In this document: positions 26,099-34,907 of the stretch, piece after piece
How the letters are laid out: every line of letters starts with the position of its first letter
How positions within the stretch are numbered: the first letter of the stretch is position 1
Assembly: GCF_026015885.1 (NCBI RefSeq)
Contig: NZ_JAPDUG010000001.1
Coordinates: 434,001-498,000 of the forward strand
Length of the DNA: 64,000 nt
Direction: 5' to 3'
Origin: Halocynthiibacter sp. SDUM655004
GTDB taxonomy: Bacteria; Pseudomonadota; Alphaproteobacteria; Rhodobacterales; Rhodobacteraceae
Notes under the pieces: generated by a model
What the model was told of the DNA's origin: nothing
What the model saw: the letters and a program-made list of their open reading frames with translations, nothing else
The model's database searches: none
Made by a program: the position numbers and the translations under genes

Positions 26099-27280
26099 TC
26101 AGGCTCTTGCAACACGAGGGCGCGAGACAACAGGCCAAACCATCCTAACAAAGAGTGACAGACTGACACACCAGAGTACGCCGGAGCCAAGAATAGCCAT
26201 TTGAGCTAACTCTCCTCCAAGTTGACTGCCGATCCAACGCAAGAGAGCCGAAAAAGGAAGAATCGCATAGGCAACGCTTACGCCGGGCGTTGCGATAAGT
26301 TCGCGCCCGGTATGCCCTAAGGATGCGCGGCTCATCACTGCGAGTGTCATGCCGCCGACGGCGCCAATCGCCAACACATGCAATGCGCCGACTTCGCTTC
26401 CGAGTCCCGTGCGTGACAGACCATAAAGGAAGTAGCCGAGCGCCAGCATGCCGTAAGCGAGATGGAGGCTCCAGATGATTGGATTGTGGCGTGTCCAATC
26501 GCTCCGCCATCCTGATAGGCGTAGCATTTGCGCGATGCCTGCAATGATCGCAACAAAGCCTACAAGCATATCCGGCGCGGAAAGAAGGATAACTATCGGC
26601 AATAAGACCGCACTTGCAGCCCCTGCAATCTCGAAGGGTTTGCGCGAAACGGGCAAGTTGCTTTCAATGCCGAGTTTACGCATGGCGTTGCGTGTGAATG
26701 CTGGCGTTACGCGTCCGCCCAGAATCGCGATCATCGCACAGATACCCATCATGCCCGCTCGCAATCCTGCATATGCGTCGCCCCAGCTGAACCCCATCCA
26801 GTCAAGGTGAACCCGAAGGTTGCCGAACCAGATCAGGGCAAGCAAAACAAGAAACATGAGGTTTGCCGGTTTGGGGTTGCGCATGAGTTGATGGGCAATG
26901 TTCGCGCCCATGACGGGAATGAATAACAGGTCAATGGCCGCCAACACGTAAGGATTAAGTACGCCCGCAAAAAACATTGCCACGCGACCGGCAAACCAGA
27001 TTACAGCCAATAAGGTCACGAATGAGGCAGGCGCCATCTTGCCCTTCGTCCAGTTGGGAACGGCCGTTAAGAAGAAGCCGCCAAGAGCAGCGGTCCCGTA
27101 TCCGAAGATCATCTCGTGGGAGTGCCACGCAGATATCGACATGTCGCCCGGAAGAACCAACGGGGCGTTAGGCATTGCAAGCGACACCGTCCAAAGCGCG
27201 ATAACGACAAAGCCGAAAATACCTGCTGCGAGGAAAAAGAACCGAAATCCCTCGGTAAAGAGCTGACGAAACTGCGACAT
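26099..27280 (-). CDS. nnrS: NnrS family protein (haem-copper membrane protein of NO metabolism)
   Basis: NnrS proteins are polytopic membrane proteins linked to NO metabolism and nitrosative-stress protection. The 393-residue product has about 12 hydrophobic segments and the family features WHSHEMIFGYGTAALGGF near the N-terminus and RASLGHTGRELI near the C-terminus. ATG 27280 (MSQFRQLF) is chosen over the longer reading to 27337, whose extra residues do not look like NnrS. An FNR-type box lies 62 bp upstream, shared with a divergent small membrane protein. Confidence 0.92.
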   Translation of the reverse strand: MSQFRQLFTEGFRFFFLAAGIFGFVVIALWTVSLAMPNAPLVLPGDMSISAWHSHEMIFGYGTAALGGFFLTAVPNWTKGKMAPASFVTLLAVIWFAGRVAMFFAGVLNPYVLAAIDLLFIPVMGANIAHQLMRNPKPANLMFLVLLALIWFGNLRVHLDWMGFSWGDAYAGLRAGMMGICAMIAILGGRVTPAFTRNAMRKLGIESNLPVSRKPFEIAGAASAVLLPIVILLSAPDMLVGFVAIIAGIAQMLRLSGWRSDWTRHNPIIWSLHLAYGMLALGYFLYGLSRTGLGSEVGALHVLAIGAVGGMTLAVMSRASLGHTGRELIATPGVSVAYAILPFSALLRWIGSQLGGELAQMAILGSGVLWCVSLSLFVRMVWPVVSRPRVARA

Positions 27281-27342
27281 GATTGGAACCTGATCAATAA
27301 TGAAATCTATGGCGCAGTATCTGCTCCCCGGTTGCAAGAACC

Positions 27343-27356
27343 TTGACCGAAATCAA
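27343..27356. promoter_or_regulatory. FNR/Dnr-type box between nnrS and a small membrane protein gene
   Basis: TTGACCGAAATCAA matches TTGAT-N4-ATCAA at nine of ten positions. It lies 62 bp from the nnrS start and 57 bp from the divergent ORF at 27414, so it could serve both. Confidence 0.65.
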
Positions 27357-27413
27357 AGCAATCCACGCGAAACGGAAATAAAACCCAACACAACCTAGGA
27401 AAATGAGCGCGCT

Positions 27414-27659
27414 ATGAGCACCGACACCAGCAGAATTTGGCCACTTTGGAAATTTGCCGTGGTCTTTTATCCGTTTGCTTCAACTGCGGCGGCGATCAAT
27501 ATCTTTATGGTGTTCTTGTTGCTTCAGGCACTGGGCATCGTGGCGATTTCGCCCGTGGTCGCGCTTATCTTTGGGCTGGTCACGGGGCCGTATTTTAGCT
27601 GGCTCGCGGCCAAATGGATACGCGGCCTTATCATGGAAGCAGAGCGCAAACCTGGTTAG
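27414..27659 (+). CDS. Small two-helix membrane protein, divergent from nnrS
   Basis: I do not recognise a named family. The 81-residue protein has two hydrophobic segments (residues about 13-38 and 43-66) separated by a short turn, and a basic C-terminal tail. The ATG at 27414 has only weak ribosome-binding sequence before it (AATGAGCGCGCT). It shares a promoter region and an FNR-type box with nnrS, which suggests anaerobic or NO-linked expression. Its stop overlaps the convergent GntR/FCD gene by 4 bp, a layout typical of real genes in this window. It could be an accessory of NO metabolism; that is inference. Confidence 0.7.
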   Translation: MSTDTSRIWPLWKFAVVFYPFASTAAAINIFMVFLLLQALGIVAISPVVALIFGLVTGPYFSWLAAKWIRGLIMEAERKPG

Positions 27660-28423
27660 CGGCTCAATTCCTGCTCTAACCGCTGTTTTGCTATGGCTTC
27701 GTTCTTTTCGTCGCGGGTCTTTTCGAATAGCGACTCTTCGACATAATCCAAATGCGCGGTCGTCGCTTGCCGCGCTGCCTCTGGGTCACGGTTCTGAATG
27801 GCGCTATTGATGGCGCGGTGCTGCTCAAGGATAGTGTCGCGTGTTGTGCGTTGCTTGAACATGACCTGCCGATTGTAAAACACACCTTCACGCAGTAGCG
27901 CATACATCGCCCGCATCATGTGAAGCATCACAGTATTGTGGCTCGCCTCGATGATTGCGAGGTGAAACTCCGCATCAAGCGCGGCTTCTTCTGTTGGGTT
28001 GCGCTTTGAGTGGGCCGCTTCCATCTTGCGGAAAATCGCGTCAATCACCTTGAGGTCTGTCTCCGACCCGTTGCCCGCGGCGCGCTCTGCGGCGAGCCCC
28101 TCCATATCCCGTCTGAACGAAACGTAATCGAAAAACGCATCATCATGGCGGCCGAAAAGCTGGACCAAAGCGCTGGAGAAAGCGCTTCCAAGACTTTCGG
28201 AAACGTAGATTCCGGCCCCCGCCTTGCTTGTCAGAAGGCCCGCATCCTGCAACTCTGAAATTGCTTCGCGCAAGGATGGGCGCGATACACCCATGCGCTC
28301 TGCCAATTCGCGCTCCGCAGGGAGCCTTTCGCCGGGCCTAAGAATCCCGCGCAGGATAAGCCGCTCAATCTGAACGACAACGGATTGCGAAAGTTTTTCG
28401 GATTGGACTTTTTGAAATGGCAT
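27656..28423 (-). CDS. GntR-family regulator, FCD domain (PdhR/LldR/GlcC type)
   Basis: The 255-residue protein has a winged helix-turn-helix (LPAERELAERMGVSRPSLREAISELQDAGLL) of the FadR/PdhR/LldR/GlcC class and an FCD effector domain with DAEFHLAI and HRAI as likely metal-site segments. I start it at ATG 28423, preceded by GAGGGG; the in-frame extension to 28480 is unlike the family. A dyad TTGGT-N11-ACCAG lies 20 bp upstream, and the same dyad precedes glcDEF (50710-50730) at nearly the same spacing. I therefore suspect it is the glycolate regulator GlcC, or a lactate/pyruvate relative. Confidence 0.85.
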   Translation of the reverse strand: MPFQKVQSEKLSQSVVVQIERLILRGILRPGERLPAERELAERMGVSRPSLREAISELQDAGLLTSKAGAGIYVSESLGSAFSSALVQLFGRHDDAFFDYVSFRRDMEGLAAERAAGNGSETDLKVIDAIFRKMEAAHSKRNPTEEAALDAEFHLAIIEASHNTVMLHMMRAMYALLREGVFYNRQVMFKQRTTRDTILEQHRAINSAIQNRDPEAARQATTAHLDYVEESLFEKTRDEKNEAIAKQRLEQELSR

Positions 28424-28443
28424 CGGCGGTTGCCCCTCTGGAA

Positions 28444-28464
28444 TTGGTAAAAATATATGACCAG
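28444..28464. promoter_or_regulatory. Candidate autoregulatory operator TTGGT-N11-ACCAG
   Basis: An inverted repeat with an 11-base AT-rich spacer lies 20 bp before the FCD regulator start. Half-sites TTGGT/ACCA are those of the PdhR/LldR branch, but the spacer is longer than the 3 bases of their classical boxes. A near-identical element precedes glcD. Confidence 0.5.
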
Positions 28465-28535
28465 TGAGGGGAGAGGACAACCGTAAACCTGACGCGCCGC
28501 CTTAGAGCGCATCAGGAAATAGCTTCGTAAACTTG

Positions 28536-29195
28536 TTAGGCGTTAGGCCGGATAACGATTTCAACACGGCGGTTCTGGGCGCGGCCTTCTTCGTTGAGGT
28601 TGCTGGCAACGGGCTGGTCTTCACCATAGCCAACCGCCGAAATGCGTCCCGGTGCAACGCCATCAGATTGCAATATCCGCGATACCGCGGAAGCGCGTTC
28701 CTGTGAGAGAGTCAGGTTGTAATCCGCCGCGCCGACGTTGTCTGTGTGGCCCGCAATTAGAACGGTAGAGTCCGGATAATTCCGCAGGTTAGCAGACAGT
28801 GCGCCAAGATCGCCATAGAGCGAAGATTTCACAACCGAGCTATCAGTATCAAACAAGATTCCTTGCGGCATCAGAACGATAAGTTCGTTGCCAGTGTTGG
28901 TTACGGTGATTTCGTCATTCGCCAAGGAGGCTTCAAGCTCGCGTTTTTGTTTATCAAGCTGTTGCCCGACCAAACCACCAACAACTGCACCCGCAACTGC
29001 GCCTGCTGCAATGCTTGTTGCGTCTTTGCTTCCGATTGTGGAGCCGATCAAACCACCAAGAGCCGCGCCAAGCGCGACGCCACCGGTTGTCTTTGGGTTG
29101 GCCGCCGGCTGGCCCGTGATGTATGCGGGATCAGTACAGCCAGCAAGTGCCGCAACGGCCGCACCTGCAAGTGTGAGTTGAATCTTTTTTTGCAT
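28536..29195 (-). CDS. OmpA-family lipoprotein with glycine-zipper domain
   Basis: The 219-residue protein starts with a lipoprotein signal (lipobox LAGC, Cys20), then a glycine-rich zipper region (GGVALGAALGGLIGSTIGS and GAVAGAVVGGLVGQ, residues about 38-80) and a C-terminal OmpA peptidoglycan-binding domain (FDTDSSVV, GHTDNVGAADYNLTLSQERASAV, RRVEIVI). It probably anchors the outer membrane to the cell wall (Pal/YiaD type). It is transcribed upstream of, and separately from, the FCD regulator. Confidence 0.92.
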   Translation of the reverse strand: MQKKIQLTLAGAAVAALAGCTDPAYITGQPAANPKTTGGVALGAALGGLIGSTIGSKDATSIAAGAVAGAVVGGLVGQQLDKQKRELEASLANDEITVTNTGNELIVLMPQGILFDTDSSVVKSSLYGDLGALSANLRNYPDSTVLIAGHTDNVGAADYNLTLSQERASAVSRILQSDGVAPGRISAVGYGEDQPVASNLNEEGRAQNRRVEIVIRPNA

Positions 29196-29298
29196 TATTT
29201 CTGCCTTTTGTCTGCTCTGGCTGAATTACAGCAGAAAAGTTGCAAAAGTGAAAGAATGCAAACTTATTTCTCGGCGAAGTGATGCCATATGTTGGAAA

Positions 29299-30162
29299 TT
29301 AACGGGCGACTTTGCTGCTTTGCCCCTCATTGAGGGCGGTTTCATAAGCCAGCATCGCCCGTTTGACGGGCAATCCCCAATGGTATCCACCCAGCCCGCC
29401 GGATTTGCGCAATGCGCGATGGCAGGGGATGATCCAACTCACCGGATTTCGTCCAACGGCTGTACCAACGGCGCGAACGGCCTTTGGGCTGCCGACACGT
29501 GTGGCGATTTCGGAATATGTGGTGACGTGGCCGGATGGAATATTAAGCAGCGCCTCCCAGACTTTGATCTGAAATGGCGCGCCGAGCAGGTGTAGGTTTG
29601 CTGTTCCGTTTTGTTGGAAGGCGGCCTCGACCCATGCTGAAATGCGTTCCGGAGCTTCGCGCAGGACGGCGTTAGGCCAACGGCTTGCAAGGTCTGCGAA
29701 GGTCTCGTCGCGCGGGATTTCATCGGCGAACCCAAGGCCGCAAAGCCCCTTGTCCGTTCCCATTGCGAGGCAATCCCCAAAGGGGCTTTCAAACCACCCC
29801 CAGTAAACAGTTAGCCCGTCACCTTTGCGCGCAAATTCACCGGGGCTCATTGCTTCCCATTTGATGAAAAGGTCGTGCAGGCGCCCGCTTCCTGAAAGGC
29901 CGACTTCATTCACGACATCGAGGGTTGTGAACCGCTTTTGCAGCAACGCCTTTGCGTGGCCGAGCGTAAGGTATTGCTGATAGCGTTTTGGAGAAACACC
30001 GACCCAAGCTGAGAACACCCGTTGCAAATGCGCGGGGCTCATCCCGACCTCTCGCGCCAGATCGTCCAGCGCGAGGGGGGTACCTCCGGCGGCATCAACA
30101 GCCTCAATCGCGCGTTTAATGACGCCGTAATGATAGCTGGTTTCGATGTCGATCTTGGTCAT
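29299..30162 (-). CDS. AraC-type HTH fused to methylated-DNA-[protein]-cysteine S-methyltransferase (Ada-like)
   Basis: The 287-residue protein combines an N-terminal AraC helix-turn-helix (EVGMSPAHLQRVFSAWVGVSPKRYQQY) with a C-terminal O6-alkylguanine transferase domain containing the acceptor cysteine in IIPCHRAL and the VRAVGTAVGRNP helix. It lacks the Ada N-terminal zinc domain that accepts methylphosphotriester groups, so the DNA-damage sensing of classic Ada is probably changed. It repairs O6-methylguanine by irreversible methyl transfer. Divergent from nth, another DNA-repair gene, 117 bp away. Confidence 0.92.
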   Translation of the reverse strand: MTKIDIETSYHYGVIKRAIEAVDAAGGTPLALDDLAREVGMSPAHLQRVFSAWVGVSPKRYQQYLTLGHAKALLQKRFTTLDVVNEVGLSGSGRLHDLFIKWEAMSPGEFARKGDGLTVYWGWFESPFGDCLAMGTDKGLCGLGFADEIPRDETFADLASRWPNAVLREAPERISAWVEAAFQQNGTANLHLLGAPFQIKVWEALLNIPSGHVTTYSEIATRVGSPKAVRAVGTAVGRNPVSWIIPCHRALRKSGGLGGYHWGLPVKRAMLAYETALNEGQSSKVAR

Positions 30163-30279
30163 TTGCAGCTCCTTTGCTCACAGAATAGGCAAATGCCGCA
30201 GAACGTCGATCCATTTCTTGCGCAATTCTGTCTGTTCTGTCCTTGCCCGTTTGGGCACAAACATGCATACCCTGCGCCC

Positions 30280-30927
30280 ATGGCAAAACAGATGACCTAT
30301 CACCAGATCGTCGAGATATTTGAGCGATTTCAAGAGGCGGAGCCGGAGCCGAAGGGCGAGTTGGATCACACCAACGCCTATACGCTTGTGGTGGCTGTTG
30401 CTCTTTCGGCGCAAGCGACGGATGTGGGCGTCAACAAGGCCACAAAAGAGCTGTTCAAGATCGCCGACACGCCGCAGAAAATGCTCGACCTTGGTCTTGA
30501 GGGGCTGACTGAGCATATCAAGACAATTGGCCTTTACCGCCAAAAGGCTAAAAACGTCATCCGCATGAGCGAAATTCTGGTGAACGATTACGGCGGAGAA
30601 GTTCCTTCGTCGCGGGCCGCACTAGAGTCGCTGCCCGGTGTTGGGCGCAAAACCGCGAATGTTGTTTTGAATATGTGGTGGCATCTCCCGACCCAAGCGG
30701 TTGATACGCATATTTTCCGTTTCGGGAACCGTTCTGGTGTCGCTCCGGGCAAAGACGTTGTGGCCGTCGAGCGCGCAATCGAAGACAACATCCCCGCTGA
30801 ATTCCAGCGCCATGCACATCACTGGATGATTCTGCATGGGCGCTATACCTGCAAAGCCCGTAAACCGATGTGCGGCACCTGCCTTATTCGGGACCTTTGC
30901 GCTTTCGAGGACAAAATCTATGACTAA
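30280..30927 (+). CDS. nth: Endonuclease III
   Basis: Nth is a DNA glycosylase/AP-lyase that removes oxidised pyrimidines. The 215-residue protein has the helix-hairpin-helix with catalytic Lys (LPGVGRKTANVV), the catalytic Asp in AVDTHIFR and the C-terminal [4Fe-4S] cysteines spaced C-x6-C-x2-C-x5-C. The ATG at 30280 gives the normal length; the earlier in-frame ATG at 30022 overlaps the divergent ada-like gene and is rejected. It overlaps the next kinase gene by 8 bp. Confidence 0.96.
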   Translation: MAKQMTYHQIVEIFERFQEAEPEPKGELDHTNAYTLVVAVALSAQATDVGVNKATKELFKIADTPQKMLDLGLEGLTEHIKTIGLYRQKAKNVIRMSEILVNDYGGEVPSSRAALESLPGVGRKTANVVLNMWWHLPTQAVDTHIFRFGNRSGVAPGKDVVAVERAIEDNIPAEFQRHAHHWMILHGRYTCKARKPMCGTCLIRDLCAFEDKIYD

Positions 30928-31906
30928 ACAATACAAAACCGTCGGCATCGGAAACGCGATTGTCGATGTGATCTCGCACGCAAACGACAGTTTCCTCGAT
31001 ATCATGGGTATCGAGAAGGGCATCATGCAGTTGGTGGAGCGCGAACGCGCCGAAGTCCTTTACGCTGCTATGGAAGATCGCGTTCAAACTCCGGGCGGCT
31101 CGGTTGCAAATACGCTGGCGGGGCTTGGTGCTCTTGGCCTCAAGACAGCATTCATCGGGCGGGTACACAACGACGCGCTTGGCCGTTTCTATGCCGATGA
31201 ACTTACCAAAGGCGGGACGGATTTCGTCAATGATCCTGTAGCTGACCAAAACATGCCAACATCACGTTCTATGATTTTTGTGTCCGAAGATGGCGAACGC
31301 TCGATGAATACATACCTCGGCATTTCAGCGGACCTTGGTCCTGATGATGTCTCGGAAGAGGTTGTTGCCGATACGGAGCTGCTGTTCCTTGAAGGTTATC
31401 TCTTTGACAAACCCAAGGGGAAAGAAGCATTCGAGCTTGCCGCGAAAACCTGTCAGCAGGCGGGCGGCAAAGCGGGTATCGCGCTGTCGGACCCTTTCTG
31501 CGTGACGCGCCATCGTGAGGATTTCCGTCGTCTATCGCGTGAGTTGGATTTCGTGCTGGGCAACGAGCAAGAGTGGCTTGAGCTTTACCAAACCGATGAT
31601 CTGGAATCGGCGCTTCGCCATGCGGTTCAGGAGTGCGGGTTGGTGGCGTGCACCCGTTCTGGTTCCGAAGTTGTTGTGCTTCACAAAGAAGATCAGGCTG
31701 TGATTCCGGTAAATCGCGTGGTGCCAGTGGATGCAACCGGCGCGGGCGATCAATTTGCCGCCGGGTTCCTTTATGGCATCGCAACCGGACAGAGCCTCGA
31801 CGTCGCTGGTAAAATGGGTTGTATCGCCGCCGCTGAGGTCATCAGCCATGTTGGCCCACGGCCACAAGAAGACGTAAAGGCGCTCTTTTCCGCAGCAGGT
31901 CTTTAG
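30920..31906 (+). CDS. PfkB-family carbohydrate/adenosine kinase
   Basis: The 328-residue kinase has the PfkB N-terminal GGSVANTLAGLGALG motif (around residue 56) and the C-terminal catalytic signature DATGAGDQFAAGF. Proteins with this N-terminus are usually annotated as adenosine kinase. The ATG at 30920 sits inside the nth stop region (8-bp overlap), so translation is coupled. Exact substrate (adenosine, ribose or another sugar) is not settled by motifs. Confidence 0.9.
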   Translation: MTKQYKTVGIGNAIVDVISHANDSFLDIMGIEKGIMQLVERERAEVLYAAMEDRVQTPGGSVANTLAGLGALGLKTAFIGRVHNDALGRFYADELTKGGTDFVNDPVADQNMPTSRSMIFVSEDGERSMNTYLGISADLGPDDVSEEVVADTELLFLEGYLFDKPKGKEAFELAAKTCQQAGGKAGIALSDPFCVTRHREDFRRLSRELDFVLGNEQEWLELYQTDDLESALRHAVQECGLVACTRSGSEVVVLHKEDQAVIPVNRVVPVDATGAGDQFAAGFLYGIATGQSLDVAGKMGCIAAAEVISHVGPRPQEDVKALFSAAGL

Positions 31907-31972
31907 GCCGCTTTCCCTTTCGCGAATTGCCGTTACACTGCGCACTCGTGAGGAGAAGCGCGGGGAGGCGAT

Positions 31973-32959
31973 ATGCACGTTTTGATAATTGGTGCGGCCG
32001 GAATGGTCGGCCGCAAGCTGGTCGATCGATTGGTGGCAGACGGTGGCCCCGCAGGGGCGGAGCTCACCAAACTTACGTTGGCCGATGTCGTGCGCCCAGA
32101 ATTTCCAGCGGCTTTTGCCGGAGATGTAAGCACGCTCGAGGTCGATATTGCGGACCCAGCAACGGCCCCGCGGTTGGTGCAGGAACGACCAGATGTGATA
32201 TTTCACCTTGCCGCGGTTGTCTCGGGTGAGGCGGAAGAGAATTTCGACAAGGGCTATGCGATAAATCTCGAAGGGTTTCAGCATCTCTTGCACGCGATTG
32301 AGCGGCAATCGATTGAGGCTCCATATGTGCCGCGCCTGGTCTTTACGTCATCGATCGCTGTTTTTGGCGCGCCTTTCCCTGATGTGATTGGTGATGATTT
32401 CCTCATGGCACCACTAACAAGCTATGGGACGCAAAAAGCGGTTTGTGAGCTGCTGCTGAATGACTTCTCGCGCAAAGGGCTGGTTGATGGCGTTGGTATC
32501 CGTTTGCCGACGATCTGTATCCGCCCAGGAAAACCGAACCTCGCGGCGAGTGGTTTCTTCTCTAACATTTTGCGCGAACCATTGGTGGGACAAGAAGCCA
32601 TTCTTCCTGTCGATCGCGACGTCATGCATTGGCACGCCAGCCCTCGCGCGGCGGTCGGGTTTCTGCTTCATGCAGCAGCAATCGACACGGGGCCGCTTGG
32701 CGGGCGGCGGTGTTTGAGCATGCCGGGCGTTGCGGCGACGGTGCAGGAACAGATCGACGCGCTTGAACGCGTTGCAGGGACCAAAGCGACTCGGCTGATC
32801 AAATACCAGCCAGACGAAAAGATTGCGCGTATTGTTGCAGGATGGCCCCGCGCATTTGATCCGCAACGCGCGTTGGCGCTCGGGTTTGAAGCCGAGAGTA
32901 ATTTTGATGAGATCATCCAAGCCCATATCGAAGATGAACTTGGCGGCAAGATCGCTTGA
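31973..32959 (+). CDS. NAD-dependent epimerase/dehydratase, DenD (D-erythronate dehydrogenase)-like
   Basis: The 328-residue protein is an extended short-chain dehydrogenase: Rossmann motif GAAGMVGRKL at residues 8-17, TSSIAVFG and the catalytic YGTQK (Tyr-x-x-x-Lys). The wording FHLAAVVSGEAEENFDKGY and MHWHASPRAAVGF is typical of DenD, which oxidises D-erythronate to 2-oxo-tetronate. The other erythronate genes (denK, denC) are not here, so the assignment is to the family, not the pathway. It starts 66 bp after the kinase gene. Confidence 0.85.
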   Translation: MHVLIIGAAGMVGRKLVDRLVADGGPAGAELTKLTLADVVRPEFPAAFAGDVSTLEVDIADPATAPRLVQERPDVIFHLAAVVSGEAEENFDKGYAINLEGFQHLLHAIERQSIEAPYVPRLVFTSSIAVFGAPFPDVIGDDFLMAPLTSYGTQKAVCELLLNDFSRKGLVDGVGIRLPTICIRPGKPNLAASGFFSNILREPLVGQEAILPVDRDVMHWHASPRAAVGFLLHAAAIDTGPLGGRRCLSMPGVAATVQEQIDALERVAGTKATRLIKYQPDEKIARIVAGWPRAFDPQRALALGFEAESNFDEIIQAHIEDELGGKIA

Positions 32960-32964
32960 TGCTG

Positions 32965-33942
32965 TTACACGCTGCGCTGTGACAGAAGCTCGTGAAAACG
33001 CGCAGGGCCAATGTTTGAGCCACACGCCACAAGCGCCACGTTTTTGCCTGCAAGATGCTCGTGCAATGGTCCGGTTGCCGCTGCTGTCGTCGCTGCACAA
33101 GCGGGTTCAGCCACGATTTTCAGCCCATCATAAAGCAGCCCCATCGCGTTGATGAGCGCCTGATCGTCAACGCATATCATCTGGTCAACATGGTCTTTGG
33201 CGAGCGAAAATGAGTAGGACTGTGCTGAAGGCGCACCAAGGCTGTCAGCGATTGTTTGTACCTTTTCGATGGCTTGCGGTGTGCCTTCGGCAAAGCTCCT
33301 GGTCATCGTGTCCGCGCCAAACGGCTCTACTCCGATTACTTCACAGGATGGGTTGATGAGCTTAACAGCACGCGAAATGCCGCTGATCAAGCCGCCGCCA
33401 CCTACTGGGACGACAACCGCGTCGAGCTCGGTGATATCTTGCATAATCTCGAGCCCGCAGGTCGCGGCTCCGAGTGTCATATATGGGCTTTCAAACGGAT
33501 GTAGCGCCGTGGCTCCTTTCGCCGCGAGCTCTTCCATGCGCGCCACGCCCGTAGCTATATCTTCAGCAAGCTCAACCTCCGCGCCAAGCGAACGGCATCC
33601 TTCGATGCGGGCGGGATCGGTGGCTTTGGGCATGATGACTCGGGCGCGGATGCCGAATTTTTTCGCACCATAAGCAACAGCGAGGGCATGATTGCCGCCG
33701 CTCACCGCTACAAAGCCAGCCTCTTTTTCTTTGCTACTTGCGGCCATGATGGCCAGTAACACACCGCGCGCCTTAAATGTCCCGGTTTCCTGAAACAATT
33801 CAAGCTTGGTAGAAACCTTTGCCCCATTGGGAAGGGCAGGGATGCGGTCGTGGCTCAGGCGCACGACTGGTGTGCGGATGATCTGGCCAGCGAGAATTTC
33901 GCTTGCTGCTTTGATTTCGTCGAGCGTTGGGGCGTTTGGCAT
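32965..33942 (-). CDS. Threonine/serine dehydratase (PLP-dependent)
   Basis: The 325-residue type II PLP enzyme has the cofactor lysine in ETGTFKARG (Lys57), the SGGNHALAVAYGAKK phosphate-binding region and the glycine loop VGGGGLISG. It lacks an ACT regulatory domain, so it is a catabolic or biodegradative threonine/serine dehydratase or related lyase. ATG 33942 is chosen: it starts 1 bp after the upstream sulfotransferase stop. An ATG at 33963 would overlap that gene. Convergent with denD. Confidence 0.88.
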   Translation of the reverse strand: MPNAPTLDEIKAASEILAGQIIRTPVVRLSHDRIPALPNGAKVSTKLELFQETGTFKARGVLLAIMAASSKEKEAGFVAVSGGNHALAVAYGAKKFGIRARVIMPKATDPARIEGCRSLGAEVELAEDIATGVARMEELAAKGATALHPFESPYMTLGAATCGLEIMQDITELDAVVVPVGGGGLISGISRAVKLINPSCEVIGVEPFGADTMTRSFAEGTPQAIEKVQTIADSLGAPSAQSYSFSLAKDHVDQMICVDDQALINAMGLLYDGLKIVAEPACAATTAAATGPLHEHLAGKNVALVACGSNIGPARFHELLSQRSV

Positions 33943-33943
33943 A

Positions 33944-34849
33944 TTATTGACCGAGCTTTGCATGGATTTCGTCAAGGTCGATTTCACCCGTCGGCATTTT
34001 GTTTGCGGGGTTCTCGAAATCATATTTGAACAGGCGGAAATCGCGTTTGTAGATCTCAAACATTAGATGCATCGACAGGTCGTCGAAATAATCTTCAACC
34101 GGATGCAAACGTTTGGGGCCGTGGCCTTCGCTCTCATTAAAACGCGGAATTTCGGCAAGATTGACGGCATGTGGCGTTTCGATTGCGTCGATCACCCGCT
34201 GCATCCCTTCGTTAAAGTTTTCGGTGTGGACAATGGCGTCGTACTGCCCACCATTCTGAATCAACGTTGAGACATGCCCAGATGTGGCAGACCAATGAAT
34301 GTCCGGATCCATCGGTCGACGCCAGCGAATGGTGTCCCGTGCAAAAAGCAGGAAACGGCGGAAGCTCTTGATTTGGTCAAATTCAAACCCTGTGTCTGGG
34401 CTGCCAACTTCGATCCCGTACTTCTGGGCCAGCAGAGGCACCAAATTGCCGCGATAGCGTTTGCCGTTGCGCTGGATACCGCAAATCTTGTCAAAGAAAG
34501 ACGAAAGGATGCGCGTGTAAGGGTTGCGCACACAGGTAAAGGTATAGCTCTTGTGAGTGGTGATATTCGTTTCGATCAGCGCTTGGCTATCTTCGAACGC
34601 CCATTTGTGCATGCCGCTGGTTGCGTCATGAATGTCACCGTCGAAAAATTCGCCATTGTCAGAGTAATACATGATCTGACCAATGGTTGAGCAGGCGCAT
34701 TTAGGCACCACGCGATACACGACGCTCTCGCTCTCGGTCATCCAGACACCGGGAAAGCCCATATGAAAATGCCTCCGTAAACTCTCGGCGTTTGCCAACA
34801 CACCGAGATTAATTTCGCTTATGAGATCAAAGAAATGCTGTTTATTCAA
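33944..34849 (-). CDS. Sulfotransferase family 2 protein
   Basis: Sulfotransferases move sulfate from PAPS to a sugar or other hydroxyl. The 301-residue protein has the 5'-phosphosulfate loop VVPKCACSTIG (residues about 46-56), the 3'-phosphate motif VRNPYTRILSSFF (about 105-117) and a conserved HFxC-like core. It has no signal peptide, unlike eukaryotic Golgi relatives. The reading frame opens with TTG at 34849 (AAGAGA 3-8 bp upstream); ATG 34762 is an alternative start. It is divergent (58 bp) from a GT14-DUF5928 glycosyltransferase, suggesting a glycan-sulfation pair. Confidence 0.85.
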   Translation of the reverse strand: MNKQHFFDLISEINLGVLANAESLRRHFHMGFPGVWMTESESVVYRVVPKCACSTIGQIMYYSDNGEFFDGDIHDATSGMHKWAFEDSQALIETNITTHKSYTFTCVRNPYTRILSSFFDKICGIQRNGKRYRGNLVPLLAQKYGIEVGSPDTGFEFDQIKSFRRFLLFARDTIRWRRPMDPDIHWSATSGHVSTLIQNGGQYDAIVHTENFNEGMQRVIDAIETPHAVNLAEIPRFNESEGHGPKRLHPVEDYFDDLSMHLMFEIYKRDFRLFKYDFENPANKMPTGEIDLDEIHAKLGQ

Positions 34850-34907
34850 CGTCTCTTGGCGTTAAACAGGAAAACAATCAAGACTTTCGCATGCGCAGGT
34901 TCGCAAT

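Noticed and set aside
30022-30279. Extended N-terminus of nth
   Set aside because: It overlaps the divergent ada-like gene and would add 86 residues that do not belong to endonuclease III.
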